A stretch of DNA of 64,000 nucleotides from Microbacterium sp. SORGH_AS_0428 (GTDB lineage Bacteria > Actinomycetota > Actinomycetes > Actinomycetales > Microbacteriaceae). The translations under genes and the position numbers were made by a program. The stretch spans positions 1-64,000 of the forward strand of contig NZ_JAVIZT010000001.1 in the NCBI RefSeq assembly GCF_031453615.1. The letters run 5' to 3'. The notes under the pieces are model-generated. The model was not told where the DNA came from. It saw only the letters and a list, made by a program, of their open reading frames with translations, and searched no databases. Numbering within the stretch: the stretch's first letter is position 1; each line of letters starts with the position of its first letter. Positions 35,145 to 45,512 of the stretch are shown piece after piece.

Positions 35145-36197
35145 ATGTCGCGCGTCGTGAAGCTCGCCGTCATCCCCGGTGACGGAATCGGTCCGGAGGT
35201 CGTCGCCGAAGCCGACAAGGTTCTCGAAGCGGTGGCCGCCGGCACCGACGTCACGTTCGAGCGCACCTGGTTCTCGCTCGGTGCCGCGCGCTTTCTCGAG
35301 ACCGGCGACACCCTCACCGACGATGACCTGGCCGCGATCGCCTCTCACGACGCGATCCTGCTCGGCGCCGTCGGGGGAGTGCCCGGCGACCCGCGCTTGA
35401 AGAACGCGAACATCGAGCGCGGCCTGCTCCTCAAGCTGCGTTTCGCGCTCGATCACTACGTGAACCTGCGTCCGTCGAAGCTCTACCCCGGTGCGAGCGG
35501 TCCGCTGGCCGACCCGGGCGAGATCGACTTCGTCGTGGTGCGCGAGGGGACGGAGGGCCCGTACGTCGGCAACGGTGGCGCGATCCGCGTCGGCACCCCG
35601 CACGAGGTCGCGAACGAGACCTCCGTAAACACGGCGTTCGGCGTCGAGCGTGTGGTGCGCTTCGCGTTCGCCGAGGCCGAGCGTCGCCGCAAGAAGCTCA
35701 CCCTCGTGCACAAGACCAACGTCCTCGTGCACGCCGGCGGCATCTGGAAGCGGATCGTCGATGAGGTGGCGACCGAGCACCCCGACGTCGCCGTAGACTA
35801 TCTGCACGTCGATGCGGCCACGATCTTCCTGGTCACGAACCCCAGCCGCTTCGACGTGATCGTCACCGACAACCTCTTCGGTGACATCCTGACCGACCTG
35901 GCAGGTGCCGTCACCGGTGGCATCGGCCTCGCCGCATCCGGGAACATCAATCCCGACGGCGACTTCCCGTCGATGTTCGAGCCCGTTCACGGTTCGGCTC
36001 CCGACATCGCGGGCCAGCAGAAGGCCGACCCCACGGCCGCGATCCTCTCGGTCGCTCTCCTGCTGAATCATCTCGGACTGCGCGATGACGCCGACCGCCT
36101 CACCCGCGCGGTCGAGGCCGACATCGCCGATCGTTCCGATTCGGTCCGCACCACAGCACAGATCGGCGACGCGATCATCGCGCGGCTCCAGGCGTAA
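35145..36197 (+). CDS. leuB: 3-isopropylmalate dehydrogenase
   Basis: 350 residues; GDGIGPEV near the start, catalytic region around [14 protein letters not shown], Lys in [12 protein letters not shown], and metal-binding [13 protein letters not shown]. Third step of leucine synthesis: NAD-dependent oxidative decarboxylation. It follows the MFS gene by 29 bases and is followed by ilvE, so a leuB-ilvE unit is likely. Confidence 0.96.
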   Translation: MSRVVKLAVIPGDGIGPEVVAEADKVLEAVAAGTDVTFERTWFSLGAARFLETGDTLTDDDLAAIASHDAILLGAVGGVPGDPRLKNANIERGLLLKLRFALDHYVNLRPSKLYPGASGPLADPGEIDFVVVREGTEGPYVGNGGAIRVGTPHEVANETSVNTAFGVERVVRFAFAEAERRRKKLTLVHKTNVLVHAGGIWKRIVDEVATEHPDVAVDYLHVDAATIFLVTNPSRFDVIVTDNLFGDILTDLAGAVTGGIGLAASGNINPDGDFPSMFEPVHGSAPDIAGQQKADPTAAILSVALLLNHLGLRDDADRLTRAVEADIADRSDSVRTTAQIGDAIIARLQA

Positions 36198-36258
36198 CCT
36201 GGAGCCCGCAGCCGTCGCCCGTGACCGCGCCGCCAGGCGCAGATGAAGCGAGATCCTC

Positions 36259-37365
36259 ATGACACTCCTCGACACCGATCCCGACCAGGGCCTCGCACCG
36301 CTCGAGTTCGCCGTCACCCGCAACCTCGCCGCCCGCGGCGCCGCGGAGCGCGAGCAGATCCTCGAGAACCCCGGCTTCGGCACGGCCTTCACCGACCACA
36401 TGGTCGACATCTGCTGGTCGATGCGCGGCGGCTGGCACCGTCCCCGCGTGCAGCCCTACGGCCCCATCTCGCTGGATCCGGCCGCGGCAGTCCTGCACTA
36501 CGGTCAGGAGATCTTCGAGGGCATCAAGGCCTACCGTCACGCCGACGGCTCGATCCACACGTTCCGCCCCGACCAGAACGGCCGTCGTCTGCAGCGTTCG
36601 GCGCGGCGGCTCGCGCTGCCGGAGCTGCCGGTGTCGTACTTCGTGCAGTCGCTGCGCGAGTTGATCAAGGTGGATGCGGCCTGGGTGCCCTCCGGCGCGG
36701 ACCAGAGCCTGTACCTGCGTCCCTTCATGTTCGCCAAGGAGGCGTTCCTGGGCGTGCGTCCCGCGCAGAAGGTCGCGTACTACCTGATCGCGAGCCCCGC
36801 GGGCGCCTACTTCAAGGGCGGCGTGCAGCCGGTGTCGATCTGGCTGAGCGAGGACTACTCGCGCGCAGGCAAGGGCGGCACGGGAGCGGCGAAGACGGGC
36901 GGCAACTACGCCGCGAGCCTCTTGCCGCAGTCCGAGGCGTACGAGAACGAGTGCGACCAGGTCGTCTTCCTCGACCAGGACGGCAATGTCGAAGAGCTCG
37001 GCGGCATGAACATCGTGTTCGTCAAGAAGGACGGCACGCTCGTGACCCCGCAGTCCGACTCGATCCTCGAGGGCATCACCCGCGACTCGATCCTCCAGCT
37101 CGCGATCGACCGCGGCCACAAGGTCGAGGGGCGCGCCGTGTCGCTGGCCGAGTGGCGCGACGGCGTCGCCTCGGGTGACATCGTCGAGGTGTTCGCCTGC
37201 GGCACGGCCGCGGTGGTCACACCGATCGGCCAGCTCAAGGGCAAGAACTTCTTCGACGAGCAGCCGACCGGCTCGCTCGCGCTGTCGCTGCGCGAGGAAC
37301 TGACCGACATCCAGTACGGACGTCGCGAAGACACCCACAACTGGCTCGTCCGCCTCGACGCCTGA
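36259..37365 (+). CDS. ilvE: Branched-chain amino acid aminotransferase
   Basis: A 368-residue fold type IV PLP enzyme. GQEIFEGIKAYRHADGSIHTFRP is typical, the PLP Lys is in AKTGGNYAASL, and EELGGMNIVFV and CGTAAVVTPIG follow. Last step of valine, leucine and isoleucine synthesis, pairing with ilvBNCD and leuB in this window. Confidence 0.96.
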   Translation: MTLLDTDPDQGLAPLEFAVTRNLAARGAAEREQILENPGFGTAFTDHMVDICWSMRGGWHRPRVQPYGPISLDPAAAVLHYGQEIFEGIKAYRHADGSIHTFRPDQNGRRLQRSARRLALPELPVSYFVQSLRELIKVDAAWVPSGADQSLYLRPFMFAKEAFLGVRPAQKVAYYLIASPAGAYFKGGVQPVSIWLSEDYSRAGKGGTGAAKTGGNYAASLLPQSEAYENECDQVVFLDQDGNVEELGGMNIVFVKKDGTLVTPQSDSILEGITRDSILQLAIDRGHKVEGRAVSLAEWRDGVASGDIVEVFACGTAAVVTPIGQLKGKNFFDEQPTGSLALSLREELTDIQYGRREDTHNWLVRLDA

Positions 37366-37399
37366 GCCCGTGGCGGGGCGTCCTGGATAGGCTGAACGG

Positions 37400-38167
37400 G
37401 TGAAGATCGCTCGTTTCAGCCACCAGGACGCCATCGCCTACGGAATCGTCGACGACGACGAGCTCGTGCAGCTCGCCGGGGACCCGATGTTCGCCGGGTT
37501 CGAGCCCACGGGCAAGCGCATCCCGATCGCGGATGTGGCGCTGCTGGCGCCGGTGATCCCGCGATCCAAGGTCGTGGCGATCGGACGTAACTACCGCGCC
37601 CACGCAGAAGAGCTCGGCAACGACGTGCCCGCCGAGCCGCTGATGTTCCTCAAGCCCAACACCGCGGTGATCGGTCCCGGCGATGTCATCGTGCGCCCCA
37701 CGCAGTCCGAGCGGGTCGACTTCGAGGGCGAGCTGGTCGTGGTGATCGGTCGCATCGCGAAGAACGTGCCGGTCGAGAAGGCACTCGACGTCGTGTTCGG
37801 GTACACGGTCGGCAACGATGTGACCGCCCGCGACCTCCAGCGCAGCGACGGCCAGTGGTCGCGCGCCAAGGGCTTCGACACCTTCTGCCCGCTCGGACCC
37901 GTCATCGAGACGGAGTTCGATCCCGCATCCGCCGCGCGCGTCGTGACCCGCGTCAACGGCGACGAGCGCCAGTCGGCGCCACTCACCGATCTGATGTTCC
38001 CGATCGCCGAGCTGATCGCGTACGCGTCGTCGGTGTTCACGCTGCTTCCCGGCGACGTCATCATGACCGGGACCCCCGCCGGCGTCGGCCCGCTCGTGGC
38101 CGGCGACGAGGTCGAGGTCGAGGTCGAGGGGATCGGGGTCCTGCGCAACACCGTGCGCGATGCCTGA
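37400..38167 (+). CDS. Fumarylacetoacetate-hydrolase family protein
   Basis: 255 residues, GTG start. Motifs: IGRNYRAHAEELGN, metal ligands FEGELVVVIG (E) and GYTVGNDVTARDLQ (D), and MTGTPAGVGP. The FAH fold covers hydrolases, decarboxylases and isomerases such as HpaG; this single-domain size cannot be assigned more narrowly. This gene next to gltX is common in actinobacteria. It overlaps the next MFS gene by 8 bases. Confidence 0.9.
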   Translation: MKIARFSHQDAIAYGIVDDDELVQLAGDPMFAGFEPTGKRIPIADVALLAPVIPRSKVVAIGRNYRAHAEELGNDVPAEPLMFLKPNTAVIGPGDVIVRPTQSERVDFEGELVVVIGRIAKNVPVEKALDVVFGYTVGNDVTARDLQRSDGQWSRAKGFDTFCPLGPVIETEFDPASAARVVTRVNGDERQSAPLTDLMFPIAELIAYASSVFTLLPGDVIMTGTPAGVGPLVAGDEVEVEVEGIGVLRNTVRDA

Positions 38168-39407
38168 GATCACCGAGTCGCTGCCGGATGCGGCGGAGCT
38201 GACCCGCATCCGGCGCCGCACGCTGTGGCTGCTCTCGTCCGGGCAGATCCTCGGCGGCATCGCCTTCGGTGCGACGATCTCGCTCGGCGCGATCCTCGCC
38301 ACCGAGCTGTCCGGTGACGAGGCGTTCTCCGGCTGGGCGACGGCGGCGGTGACGCTCGGCGCTGCCGCGTTCGCCATCCCCCTCGCGGCGCTCGCGCGTC
38401 GAAGCGGGCGCCGTCCGGCGCTCGCGGTCGGCCTGTCGGTGGCGCTTGGCGGCGTGCTGCTGGTCATCGGGGCGGTGGCGGCCGCATCCTTCCCGCTGCT
38501 GCTGACGGGTGTCGTGCTGATCGGTGCCGGGCAGGCGGCGAACCTGCAGTCACGGTTCGCGGCCGCCGACCTCGCGACGGACGCGTCGCGCGGTCGCGAC
38601 ATCTCGGTCGTGGTGTGGGCGACGACGGTCGGAGCGGTCCTGGGCCCGAACCTGGTCGGACCCGGGCAGGTGCTCGGCGACCTCGTGGGCATGCCCCCGC
38701 TGACCGGTCCCTATCTGTTAACGATCGTCGCCCAGGTGCTCGCCGTCATTCTTTACGTCGCCGCTCTGCGCCCGGATCCGCTCGTGCTGGCGCAACGCCT
38801 GGTCGCCAGGGATGCGGCGGGCACGGGTCCTCGCATCGCCCGAGCCGACCGGCCCGTGGCCGCGCGGTACGCGATCCTCGCGATCGCCGCCTCGCACGGC
38901 ACGATGGTCGCCGTCATGGCGATGACCCCCGTGCACCTGGTGCATCACGGGGCGAGCCTCACGATCGTGGGGCTCACCATCAGCCTGCACATCGCCGGGA
39001 TGTACGCCCTGTCGCCGGTGTTCGGCATCCTGGCCGACCGGATCGGCCGGGTGGCCACGGTTCTCGTCGGACAGGGGCTGCTCGCCGCATCCCTCCTGGT
39101 GTCGGGACTGGGGCAGAACTCGAACGCCGCGGTGACCGTCGGCCTCGTGCTGCTGGGACTCGGCTGGAGCGCGTCGACCGTGGCGGGCGCAGCGCTGCTC
39201 GTGGAGACCAGCAGCGAGGCGATGCGCACCCGCCGGCAGGGCCGCAGCGATCTCGCGATGAACCTCGTGGGGGCGGCCGGCGCGATCCTCGCCGGACTCA
39301 TTCTCGGCTGGATCGGATTCGGTGGCCTGGCGTTCGTGACCCTCGCACTCGTGGTTCTCGTGGTGGCGGCTTCTCCGCTCGCGCGGTCGAGACGCGGCCC
39401 GGCTTAG
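38160..39407 (+). CDS. MFS transporter
   Basis: 415 residues with about 12 membrane segments; ALARRSGRRPALAVGL is the loop 2-3 motif and FGILADRIGRVATVL its second-half counterpart. It overlaps the FAH gene start-to-stop, so cotranslated. Conserved in this place in relatives, but the substrate is unknown. Confidence 0.85.
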   Translation: MPEITESLPDAAELTRIRRRTLWLLSSGQILGGIAFGATISLGAILATELSGDEAFSGWATAAVTLGAAAFAIPLAALARRSGRRPALAVGLSVALGGVLLVIGAVAAASFPLLLTGVVLIGAGQAANLQSRFAAADLATDASRGRDISVVVWATTVGAVLGPNLVGPGQVLGDLVGMPPLTGPYLLTIVAQVLAVILYVAALRPDPLVLAQRLVARDAAGTGPRIARADRPVAARYAILAIAASHGTMVAVMAMTPVHLVHHGASLTIVGLTISLHIAGMYALSPVFGILADRIGRVATVLVGQGLLAASLLVSGLGQNSNAAVTVGLVLLGLGWSASTVAGAALLVETSSEAMRTRRQGRSDLAMNLVGAAGAILAGLILGWIGFGGLAFVTLALVVLVVAASPLARSRRGPA

Positions 39408-40456
39408 CGCAGGGCGCGCACCGCGCGGTCGACGTCGTCCTGGTCGTTGAAGACGTGGAACGCGAGACGCGCGCGACCCGCGCGTCCGGAGGCGGTGATG
39501 CCGGCGGCCTGCAGACGTGCGAGGTCGGAGGCGTCCGGGTCGGGCCACGTCACGATCGCACTCGGCGTGGCGGGTGAGGGAAGACCCATCCCGGTGAGGA
39601 AGCGCGTCGCGAGAGCCGTCGCGTGCCGGTGGATCGCCGCCATGTCGGCGTGCGCGAAGAGACCGAGTGCGGGTTCGGCCCCCACGAAGGCCTGCCAGGC
39701 GGGGGAGACGTCGAAGCGCCGTGCGTCCGACGCCAGCGCCGCGGCGTCGCCATAGCAGGACTGCCAGGGGTCGGCGCCCGCGTACCAGCCGGCGTGGAGC
39801 GGCGTGAGGGTCGCCGCGAACTCCTCGCTGAGGGCGAGGAAGGCGACGCCGCGCGGGGCGCACAGCCACTTGTATGCGTGGACGACGAACGCGTCGAACG
39901 CGGAGGCGTCGACCGGGAGCCAGCCGACGGCCTGCGTGCCATCGCACAGCGTGCGGGCGCCCACGGCGCGGGCGGCGGCGGTGATCGCGGTGTGATCGGC
40001 GACCTCGCCGGAGGCCGACTGCACGATCGAGAACGCCACGAGGGCGGTGTCGGGGCGAACCGCATCGGCGAGCTCTGCGAGCGGAGCGCAGCGCACGCGG
40101 AGGCCGCCGCGGTGCACGAACGGGAGGACGAGCGAGGAGAAGTCGCCGTCCGGCACGAGCACCTCGCTGCCCTCTGGCAGGGATGCGGCGATGAGGCTCA
40201 CCAGGACCGAGGTCTGCGACCCGATCGCGAGACGATCCGGGCTCACCTGAAGAAGCCGGGCGGCGTGCGCGCGCGTCTGCTCGACGATGACGGAGTAGGC
40301 CCCCGCATCCGCACCGTGCGTGACCGAACGCACGAGGTCGGCGATGAGGGCATCGCGACTCGCGCGCGGCGGCAGGCCGCTCGTGCAGGCGGCGAGGTAG
40401 TCCCGACCGCCGTCGAAGGCCGCGCGGACGGCGGTCAGATCCAGCGGTGCGGTCAT
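39404..40456 (-). CDS. Class V aminotransferase (PLP)
   Basis: 350 residues. PLP-enzyme features: SQTSVLVSLIAASLPEGSEVLVP, DGTQAVGWLPVD (cofactor Asp) and the Schiff-base Lys in VHAYKWLCAPRG. Resembles the cysteine desulphurase/kynureninase-like group but without an active-site Cys loop, so the substrate is open. Divergent from a LysR gene, which probably controls it. Overlaps the MFS stop by 4 bases at its 3' end. Confidence 0.85.
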   Translation of the reverse strand: MTAPLDLTAVRAAFDGGRDYLAACTSGLPPRASRDALIADLVRSVTHGADAGAYSVIVEQTRAHAARLLQVSPDRLAIGSQTSVLVSLIAASLPEGSEVLVPDGDFSSLVLPFVHRGGLRVRCAPLAELADAVRPDTALVAFSIVQSASGEVADHTAITAAARAVGARTLCDGTQAVGWLPVDASAFDAFVVHAYKWLCAPRGVAFLALSEEFAATLTPLHAGWYAGADPWQSCYGDAAALASDARRFDVSPAWQAFVGAEPALGLFAHADMAAIHRHATALATRFLTGMGLPSPATPSAIVTWPDPDASDLARLQAAGITASGRAGRARLAFHVFNDQDDVDRAVRALR

Positions 40457-40513
40457 GCCTCCAGCATCGGGAAGCATGAGGTTGCGGTCTACGGCAGAAG
40501 CGGCATCGCGTTC

Positions 40514-40528
40514 ATAAGCGCACGTTAT
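40514..40528. promoter_or_regulatory. Candidate LysR-type binding site
   Basis: ATAAGCGCACGTTAT: 4-base inverted arms and a T-N11-A spacing typical of LysR regulators, 12 bases before the LysR start, between divergent genes. TTATATATT may include the -10 of the regulator. Confidence 0.5.
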
Positions 40529-40539
40529 ATATTCGGCGC

Positions 40540-41505
40540 ATGGCCGACCAGGATGAGGGCGAGCTCGCCGTGCAGGCGTTCCGCGTGATGCGCGCGATCG
40601 CCGAGACCGGGTCCATCACGGCGGCCGCGGCATCGCTCGGCTACAGCCAGCCCGCCGTCAGCCAGCAGGTGCGCCGGATCGAGAGCCGTGTCGGGATGCC
40701 GGTGGTCGAGCGCGTCGGGCGTCGGGTGCGCCTCACGGAGGCCGGCGCCGTGCTCGCCAGGCACGCGGATGCGGTCGCGCGCTCCATCGACGCGGCCTCC
40801 GACGAGCTCGCACAGCTGCGCGGGCTCGCCTCGGGCCGCGTGCGGCTGACCGGGTTCCCCTCGGCCTCGCCCACGCTCGTGCCGCGGGTGCTCGCCGCGC
40901 TCTCGGACAAGGCGCCGGGACTCGCGGTGACCTACGTCGAGGCGGAACCGCCCGAGGCGATGGCCGCGGTGCGCGAGGATCGCGCGGACATCGCGCTCAC
41001 GTTCAGCTACCCGGGCGACGAGAACGATCCGCACGGCGAGAGCGCGCGCGGGCTCGTGGTGCGCACGCTCGGCGCGGACCGCATGTTCGTCGTCGTTCCC
41101 GACGGCCATGACCTCGTCGGCGCCTCCGTCGTCCAGCTGGGCGAGCTCGCCGACGCATCCTGGATCGCGGGCTGCCCGCGGTGTCGAGGCCACCTTCTCG
41201 AGCTCTGCGCCCGTGCGGGGTTCACGCCGCGTATCGCGTTCGAGACCGACAACATCGTCGCGGTGGAGAACCTCGTGGCCCGGGGCACGGGGGTGGCGAC
41301 GCTTCCCGGACTCGCCCTCGATTCCTTCCCGCTGCTGCCGGGCGTGCGGGCGGTGCCGCTGCCGCCGGGGGAGCAGCGCACTCTGCACGTGGTGACGGCG
41401 GTAGACGCGCACCGCGTGCCCGCGCTCCGGCTCGCGCTGGCGGCAGTCGGCGAGGCCGCGCAGGCCGCGGGAGTGGGCCGCGGCACGGCGGGGCGACGCG
41501 GGTAG
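40540..41505 (+). CDS. LysR-family transcriptional regulator
   Basis: 321 residues. N-terminal winged helix ([35 protein letters not shown]), then a periplasmic-binding-like effector domain. The effector domain carries Cys-Pro-Arg-Cys (CPRCRGHL), which is unusual and might be redox- or metal-responsive. Divergent from the class V aminotransferase gene. Confidence 0.9.
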   Translation: MADQDEGELAVQAFRVMRAIAETGSITAAAASLGYSQPAVSQQVRRIESRVGMPVVERVGRRVRLTEAGAVLARHADAVARSIDAASDELAQLRGLASGRVRLTGFPSASPTLVPRVLAALSDKAPGLAVTYVEAEPPEAMAAVREDRADIALTFSYPGDENDPHGESARGLVVRTLGADRMFVVVPDGHDLVGASVVQLGELADASWIAGCPRCRGHLLELCARAGFTPRIAFETDNIVAVENLVARGTGVATLPGLALDSFPLLPGVRAVPLPPGEQRTLHVVTAVDAHRVPALRLALAAVGEAAQAAGVGRGTAGRRG

Positions 41506-41516
41506 GCTGGGAGCCT

Positions 41517-43031
41517 ATGGTTTCCGCACCCGATCCCCGCACCACGACCGCAACCGGCTCCGACATCCGGGTGCGGTTCTGCCCCTCGCCCACGGGCCTG
41601 CCGCACGTCGGCCTCATCCGCACCGCGCTGTTCAACTGGGCGTACGCCCGGCACAACGGCGGCAAGCTCGTCTTCCGCATCGAAGACACGGATGCGGCCC
41701 GTGACAGCGAGGAGAGCTACCAGCAGCTGCTCGAGGCGCTGCGCTGGCTCGAGATCGACTGGGACGAGGGCGTCGAGGTCGGCGGTCCCCACGCGCCGTA
41801 CCGGCAGTCGCAGCGGCACGAGCTGTACCGCGAGGTGCTCGACAAGCTGGTCGCCGCGGGCGTCGCGTACGAGAGCTACTCGACGGCCGAGGAGATCGAC
41901 GCGCGCAACGAGGCGAACGGCCGCGCCAAGCAGCTCGGCTACGACAACTACGACCGCACGCTCACCGAGGAGCAGAAGGCCGCCTTCCGCGCCGAGGGTC
42001 GCGAGCCCGCGTACCGCCTGCGTGTGCCGGACGAGGACCTCACCTACATCGACCTCATCCGCGGCGAGGTGACCTTCCCGGCGGGTTCGTTCCCCGACTT
42101 CGTCATCGTGCGTGCGGGCGGCGTGCCGCTGTACACGTTCGTGAACCCCGTCGACGACGCGCTCATGGGCATCACGCACGTTATCCGCGGCGAGGACCTC
42201 ATGCCCTCGACCGCGCGTCAGCTCTCTCTCTACCGTGCGCTCATCGAGGCGGGTGTGACCGACTTCGTCCCGCGCTTCGGGCACATGCCGCTGGTGCTGG
42301 GGGAGGAGGGCAACAAGAAGCTCTCCAAGCGCGACCCGAAGGCAGACCTCTTCCTGCAGCGCGAGAAGGGTTTCATCCACGAGGGTCTGCTCAATTACCT
42401 CTCGCTCCTCGGCTGGTCGCTGGCGCCCGACCGCGACGTGTTCTCGCTGGAAGAGCTCGTCGAAGCCTTCGACATCGCCGATGTGAACCCCAACCCGGCC
42501 CGCTTCGACCAGAAGAAGGCCGAGTCCATCAACGGCGATCACATCCGGATGCTGGCGCCCGAAGACTTCGCGACCCGCATCCTGCCGTACCTGCGCGACG
42601 CGGGCATCATCGGCGACACCCTCGACGATCGCGAGCGGGCGCTCATCGCCGCCGCGGCCCCGCTGGTGCAGGAGCGCGTGCAGCTGCTGGGCGACGTGCC
42701 GGGCCTCCTTGGCTTCCTCTTCCGCGACGAGGTGGAGTACGCCGACGACGCCCTCGGGTCGCTGCCGGCCAACGCGGGCGAAGTGCTCGTCGCCTCGGTG
42801 AACGCGCTCGAGCTCGTGCCGCACGCGGAGTTCACGGCAGCATCCGTGCAGGAGGCGCTGCAGAAGGCGTTGATCGAGGAGCTGGGCCTCAAGCCCCGCG
42901 TCGCCTACGGTCCGCTCCGGGTGGCTGTCAGCGGTCGTCGGGTGTCGCCGCCGCTGTTCGAGTCGATGGAGCTGCTCGGTAAGAGCGAGAGCATCCGCCG
43001 TCTCGACGCCCTGGTGCAGAAGATCGGCTGA
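41517..43031 (+). CDS. gltX: Glutamate-tRNA ligase
   Basis: 504 residues, class I synthetase. The HIGH box is PTGLPHVG, the KMSKS box is KKLSKR, and [20 protein letters not shown] follows the first box. Actinobacteria without GlnRS charge tRNA-Gln with Glu by this enzyme and then amidate it; tRNA-Gln lies 2 kb downstream. ATG lies 11 bases after the LysR stop. Confidence 0.95.
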   Translation: MVSAPDPRTTTATGSDIRVRFCPSPTGLPHVGLIRTALFNWAYARHNGGKLVFRIEDTDAARDSEESYQQLLEALRWLEIDWDEGVEVGGPHAPYRQSQRHELYREVLDKLVAAGVAYESYSTAEEIDARNEANGRAKQLGYDNYDRTLTEEQKAAFRAEGREPAYRLRVPDEDLTYIDLIRGEVTFPAGSFPDFVIVRAGGVPLYTFVNPVDDALMGITHVIRGEDLMPSTARQLSLYRALIEAGVTDFVPRFGHMPLVLGEEGNKKLSKRDPKADLFLQREKGFIHEGLLNYLSLLGWSLAPDRDVFSLEELVEAFDIADVNPNPARFDQKKAESINGDHIRMLAPEDFATRILPYLRDAGIIGDTLDDRERALIAAAAPLVQERVQLLGDVPGLLGFLFRDEVEYADDALGSLPANAGEVLVASVNALELVPHAEFTAASVQEALQKALIEELGLKPRVAYGPLRVAVSGRRVSPPLFESMELLGKSESIRRLDALVQKIG

Positions 43032-43040
43032 CGCGACCGC

Positions 43041-44948
43041 TCATCCTGCGGTGCAGGAGTAGAGGGTCGCGCCCGCGGGAGCATCTGCAACGAGGGTGCA
43101 GGCGGATGTCACCCATGCGCTGATGTCCTTCGTGGCGGTCGATGCGGCGCGGGTGCTTCCTGCTCCTGCTCCCGGTGCGCCGGAGCCGAGCACGTAGGTG
43201 ACCTCGCCGTCGGCGACCATCTGCTGGAACGCGGCCAGGGTCGGCACATCGTCGCTGCCGTCGAATCCGCCGATGGGCAGCACCGAACCTCCGTGCGAGC
43301 CGAGGATGAGCTGCGCCGCCGACTGCGCGCCGAACGTGGCGACGAGGTACTTCGCGTCGCCCTGACGCTCCGTGAGGTAGAGCAGCAGTGCCGCGTTAGA
43401 GCTCGCCCCGCCCGCCGCGCCCGTGGGGGGCATGCCGCCGCGAGCACCGGTCTGCGCGCCGCCGTCCGGCGCATGCGGTCGTGCGCCGACCGCCGATCCG
43501 CCGAACGTCGCGCCGCCGGGCCGGGAGCCGCCGAAACCACCGCCACCACCCGGCATCTGAGAGACGCCCGCGGCCGTGGGATTGATCGAGCTCGGCGCGC
43601 CGATCGTCAGCACCGACCAGGCCGCCGGCGTCAGCAGGAGGGCGATCACCGCCGCCACGGCGGTCACGGAGCGCAGCGCCTGCGCCCGCCGTTCGAGAAC
43701 CAGAAGCAGAATCGCGACCGCGGCGATCGCGGCCTGTACCCAGGCGAGGACCGGGCTCGGTTCGGGGTACATCGCCGCGATCATGACGGCTGTGATCGCC
43801 GCGACGGCCACGAGCAGGACCTGCGGCCAGAGCAGGCGTCGTGAGCGCGCGACGGCGAACGCCGCGGCCACGAGGAGGGCGACGGGAATCGCGAGCGCGG
43901 ACGTGTAGAACTGGTGCATACCGGCGACGACGGAGAACATCGCGACTTCGGTCGCGAACCAGCCGCCGAGGAACACGACGGTTGCGGGGCGCCACCGCAG
44001 GATGAACAGGACGACGATCGCCGCGACGGTCGCGGGGAGCAGCCACGGGATCTGGCCGGCGAGCTCGGTGTTGAACAGACGCAGGGGGCCGGGGTCGCCC
44101 GCGAAGGCCGGCGTGAACGAGCGGTAGGCGTCGGAGTCGGCCGTGGCGCTGAAGCGTCCGAGCCCGTTGTAGCCGAACACCATCTCCCAAGGGTTGTTGC
44201 CGTTCGTGCCGCCGACGTAGGGCCGATCGGATGCCGGAACGAGCCAGACGACGGCGACCCAGGTCAGCGACACCACGAGAGTCACGGCCCCCGCGAGGAG
44301 GGTGTGCCAGATGCGACGCCACCACGGCTGACGCGTGCACAGGTACGCCGCCGCGAGAGCGGGCCAGACTGCACACGCTTCGAGCATGTAGGTCTGGAAG
44401 GCGACGCCGATCAGTGCTCCGGCGAGGAGATACCAGCCGAGGCTGCGCTGCTGGATGGCCCGGACGGCGGCCCACGCCACCAGCGCGAGCGCGAGCACGA
44501 AGAATGCCTGCGGCTGATTGGATCGCGCCACCGCGACGAGGATCGGCGTGGTGGCCACCACGGCGGCGGCGAGCAGACCGCCCGTCGTCCCGACCAGGCG
44601 ACGGGCGGTGAAGGCGGTCACGGCGGCCGCCGCGGTGGCGGCGATGGCGTTCGGAAGGATGACGGCCGCCGGTGAGAATCCGAACACGCGCACGGCGAGG
44701 GCGGGGATCCAGAAGGAGCCGGGGATCTTGTCGAGAGAGACGGTGCCGGCGGGATCGAAGGCGCCGAAGAAGAGGTTCGACCAGCTCTTGCTCATCGACA
44801 TCGCGACGGCGCCGTAGTAGTCGCTCATCGAGGCGGACACCTGCCATCCGGTCAAGACGGCGGCAGCGATCACGATCAGTACGAGTCCCACGGGCCACGC
44901 GGCACGGGCCCGCCACGAACGGGCAGGGGGAGCGGAGACAGCGGTCAT
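43041..44948 (-). CDS. GT39/PMT-family glycosyltransferase, multi-pass membrane
   Basis: 635 residues. Eleven or more hydrophobic segments; SDYYGAVAMSMSKSWSNLFFGAFDPAGTVSLDKIPGSFW contains the Asp in the first extracytoplasmic loop expected of ArnT/PMT-type enzymes. A Gly-rich low-complexity stretch (about 470-525) links to an outside C-terminal domain (VLPIGGFDGSDDVPTL). It probably moves a sugar from a polyprenyl carrier onto an envelope acceptor. YkcB-like annotations are common for this architecture. Confidence 0.85.
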   Translation of the reverse strand: MTAVSAPPARSWRARAAWPVGLVLIVIAAAVLTGWQVSASMSDYYGAVAMSMSKSWSNLFFGAFDPAGTVSLDKIPGSFWIPALAVRVFGFSPAAVILPNAIAATAAAAVTAFTARRLVGTTGGLLAAAVVATTPILVAVARSNQPQAFFVLALALVAWAAVRAIQQRSLGWYLLAGALIGVAFQTYMLEACAVWPALAAAYLCTRQPWWRRIWHTLLAGAVTLVVSLTWVAVVWLVPASDRPYVGGTNGNNPWEMVFGYNGLGRFSATADSDAYRSFTPAFAGDPGPLRLFNTELAGQIPWLLPATVAAIVVLFILRWRPATVVFLGGWFATEVAMFSVVAGMHQFYTSALAIPVALLVAAAFAVARSRRLLWPQVLLVAVAAITAVMIAAMYPEPSPVLAWVQAAIAAVAILLLVLERRAQALRSVTAVAAVIALLLTPAAWSVLTIGAPSSINPTAAGVSQMPGGGGGFGGSRPGGATFGGSAVGARPHAPDGGAQTGARGGMPPTGAAGGASSNAALLLYLTERQGDAKYLVATFGAQSAAQLILGSHGGSVLPIGGFDGSDDVPTLAAFQQMVADGEVTYVLGSGAPGAGAGSTRAASTATKDISAWVTSACTLVADAPAGATLYSCTAG

Positions 44949-45081
44949 GGCAGGACCGTACGAGTCCCGGTGAGGGATTCTGGATGAGCCGTCGATGGCG
45001 TCGCCGTGAGCGTGCCCCGGTTTGGGATTGCCGCGGGCGTGGGCTAAGCTCTTCTCTTGGCGCTACTTCGGTAGAAGCCGG

Positions 45082-45156
45082 TGGGGTATGGTGTAATTGG
45101 CAACACGGCTGATTCTGGTTCAGTTGTTCTTGGTTCGAGTCCAGGTACCCCAGCCA
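45082..45156 (+). tRNA. tRNA-Gln (anticodon CTG)
   Basis: Acceptor TGGGGTA / TACCCCA; anticodon arm GCTGA / TCAGT with loop TTCTGGT giving CTG; T arm with GGTTCGAGTCC; discriminator G and encoded CCA. Downstream of gltX as in many relatives. A serine-recombinase relic begins right after it. Confidence 0.95.
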
Positions 45157-45204
45157 GATAGTTCTTATTCGAACCATGCGAACAAGCGAACTGCTTGAGA
45201 GCCT

Positions 45205-45512
45205 GATTACCTCCTTCGACGGTCATGTCGGGGGAGGTTTCAGTTTCGGATGTGGCTGCCCGGGGGAGAGCCTGGTGGATGGCCGCGTTGGCCTCGTTGC
45301 GTTCACCTTCCAGGTCAAGCTTGTCTTCGACGTAGACCAGAAGCCGGTCGAAGAACGTCAGAATGAGGTCGCGGCGAGCATTGTTGGGTGCTTCACGGTA
45401 GAACGTCCCGGGCGTCGCAGCAGGTCAAGGAAGGCGGTCGCCTTCTCCGCCCCGTAGGTCAAGCGTTGCTCGGTGCGCTCCAGCTCCTCGGTGATCGCCC
45501 CCGCTGCAGACG
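45205..45512 (-). pseudogene. Large serine recombinase, C-terminal relic
   Basis: Read on the minus strand: AITEELERTEQRL, YGAEKATAFLDLL, then after a one-base shift FYREAPNNARRDLILTFF, DRLLVYVEDKLDLEG and NEANAAIHQALP. This is the tail typical of zinc-ribbon-type large serine recombinases. The frame break is near 45410-45420. The resolvase catalytic and zinc-ribbon domains are missing. It lies just downstream of tRNA-Gln and is opposite in strand. Evidence that the block to the right arrived on an element. Confidence 0.65.

Noticed and set aside
45176..45457. Plus-strand frame of 93 codons after tRNA-Gln
   Set aside because: Antisense to the serine-recombinase relic, whose residues are conserved on the minus strand.
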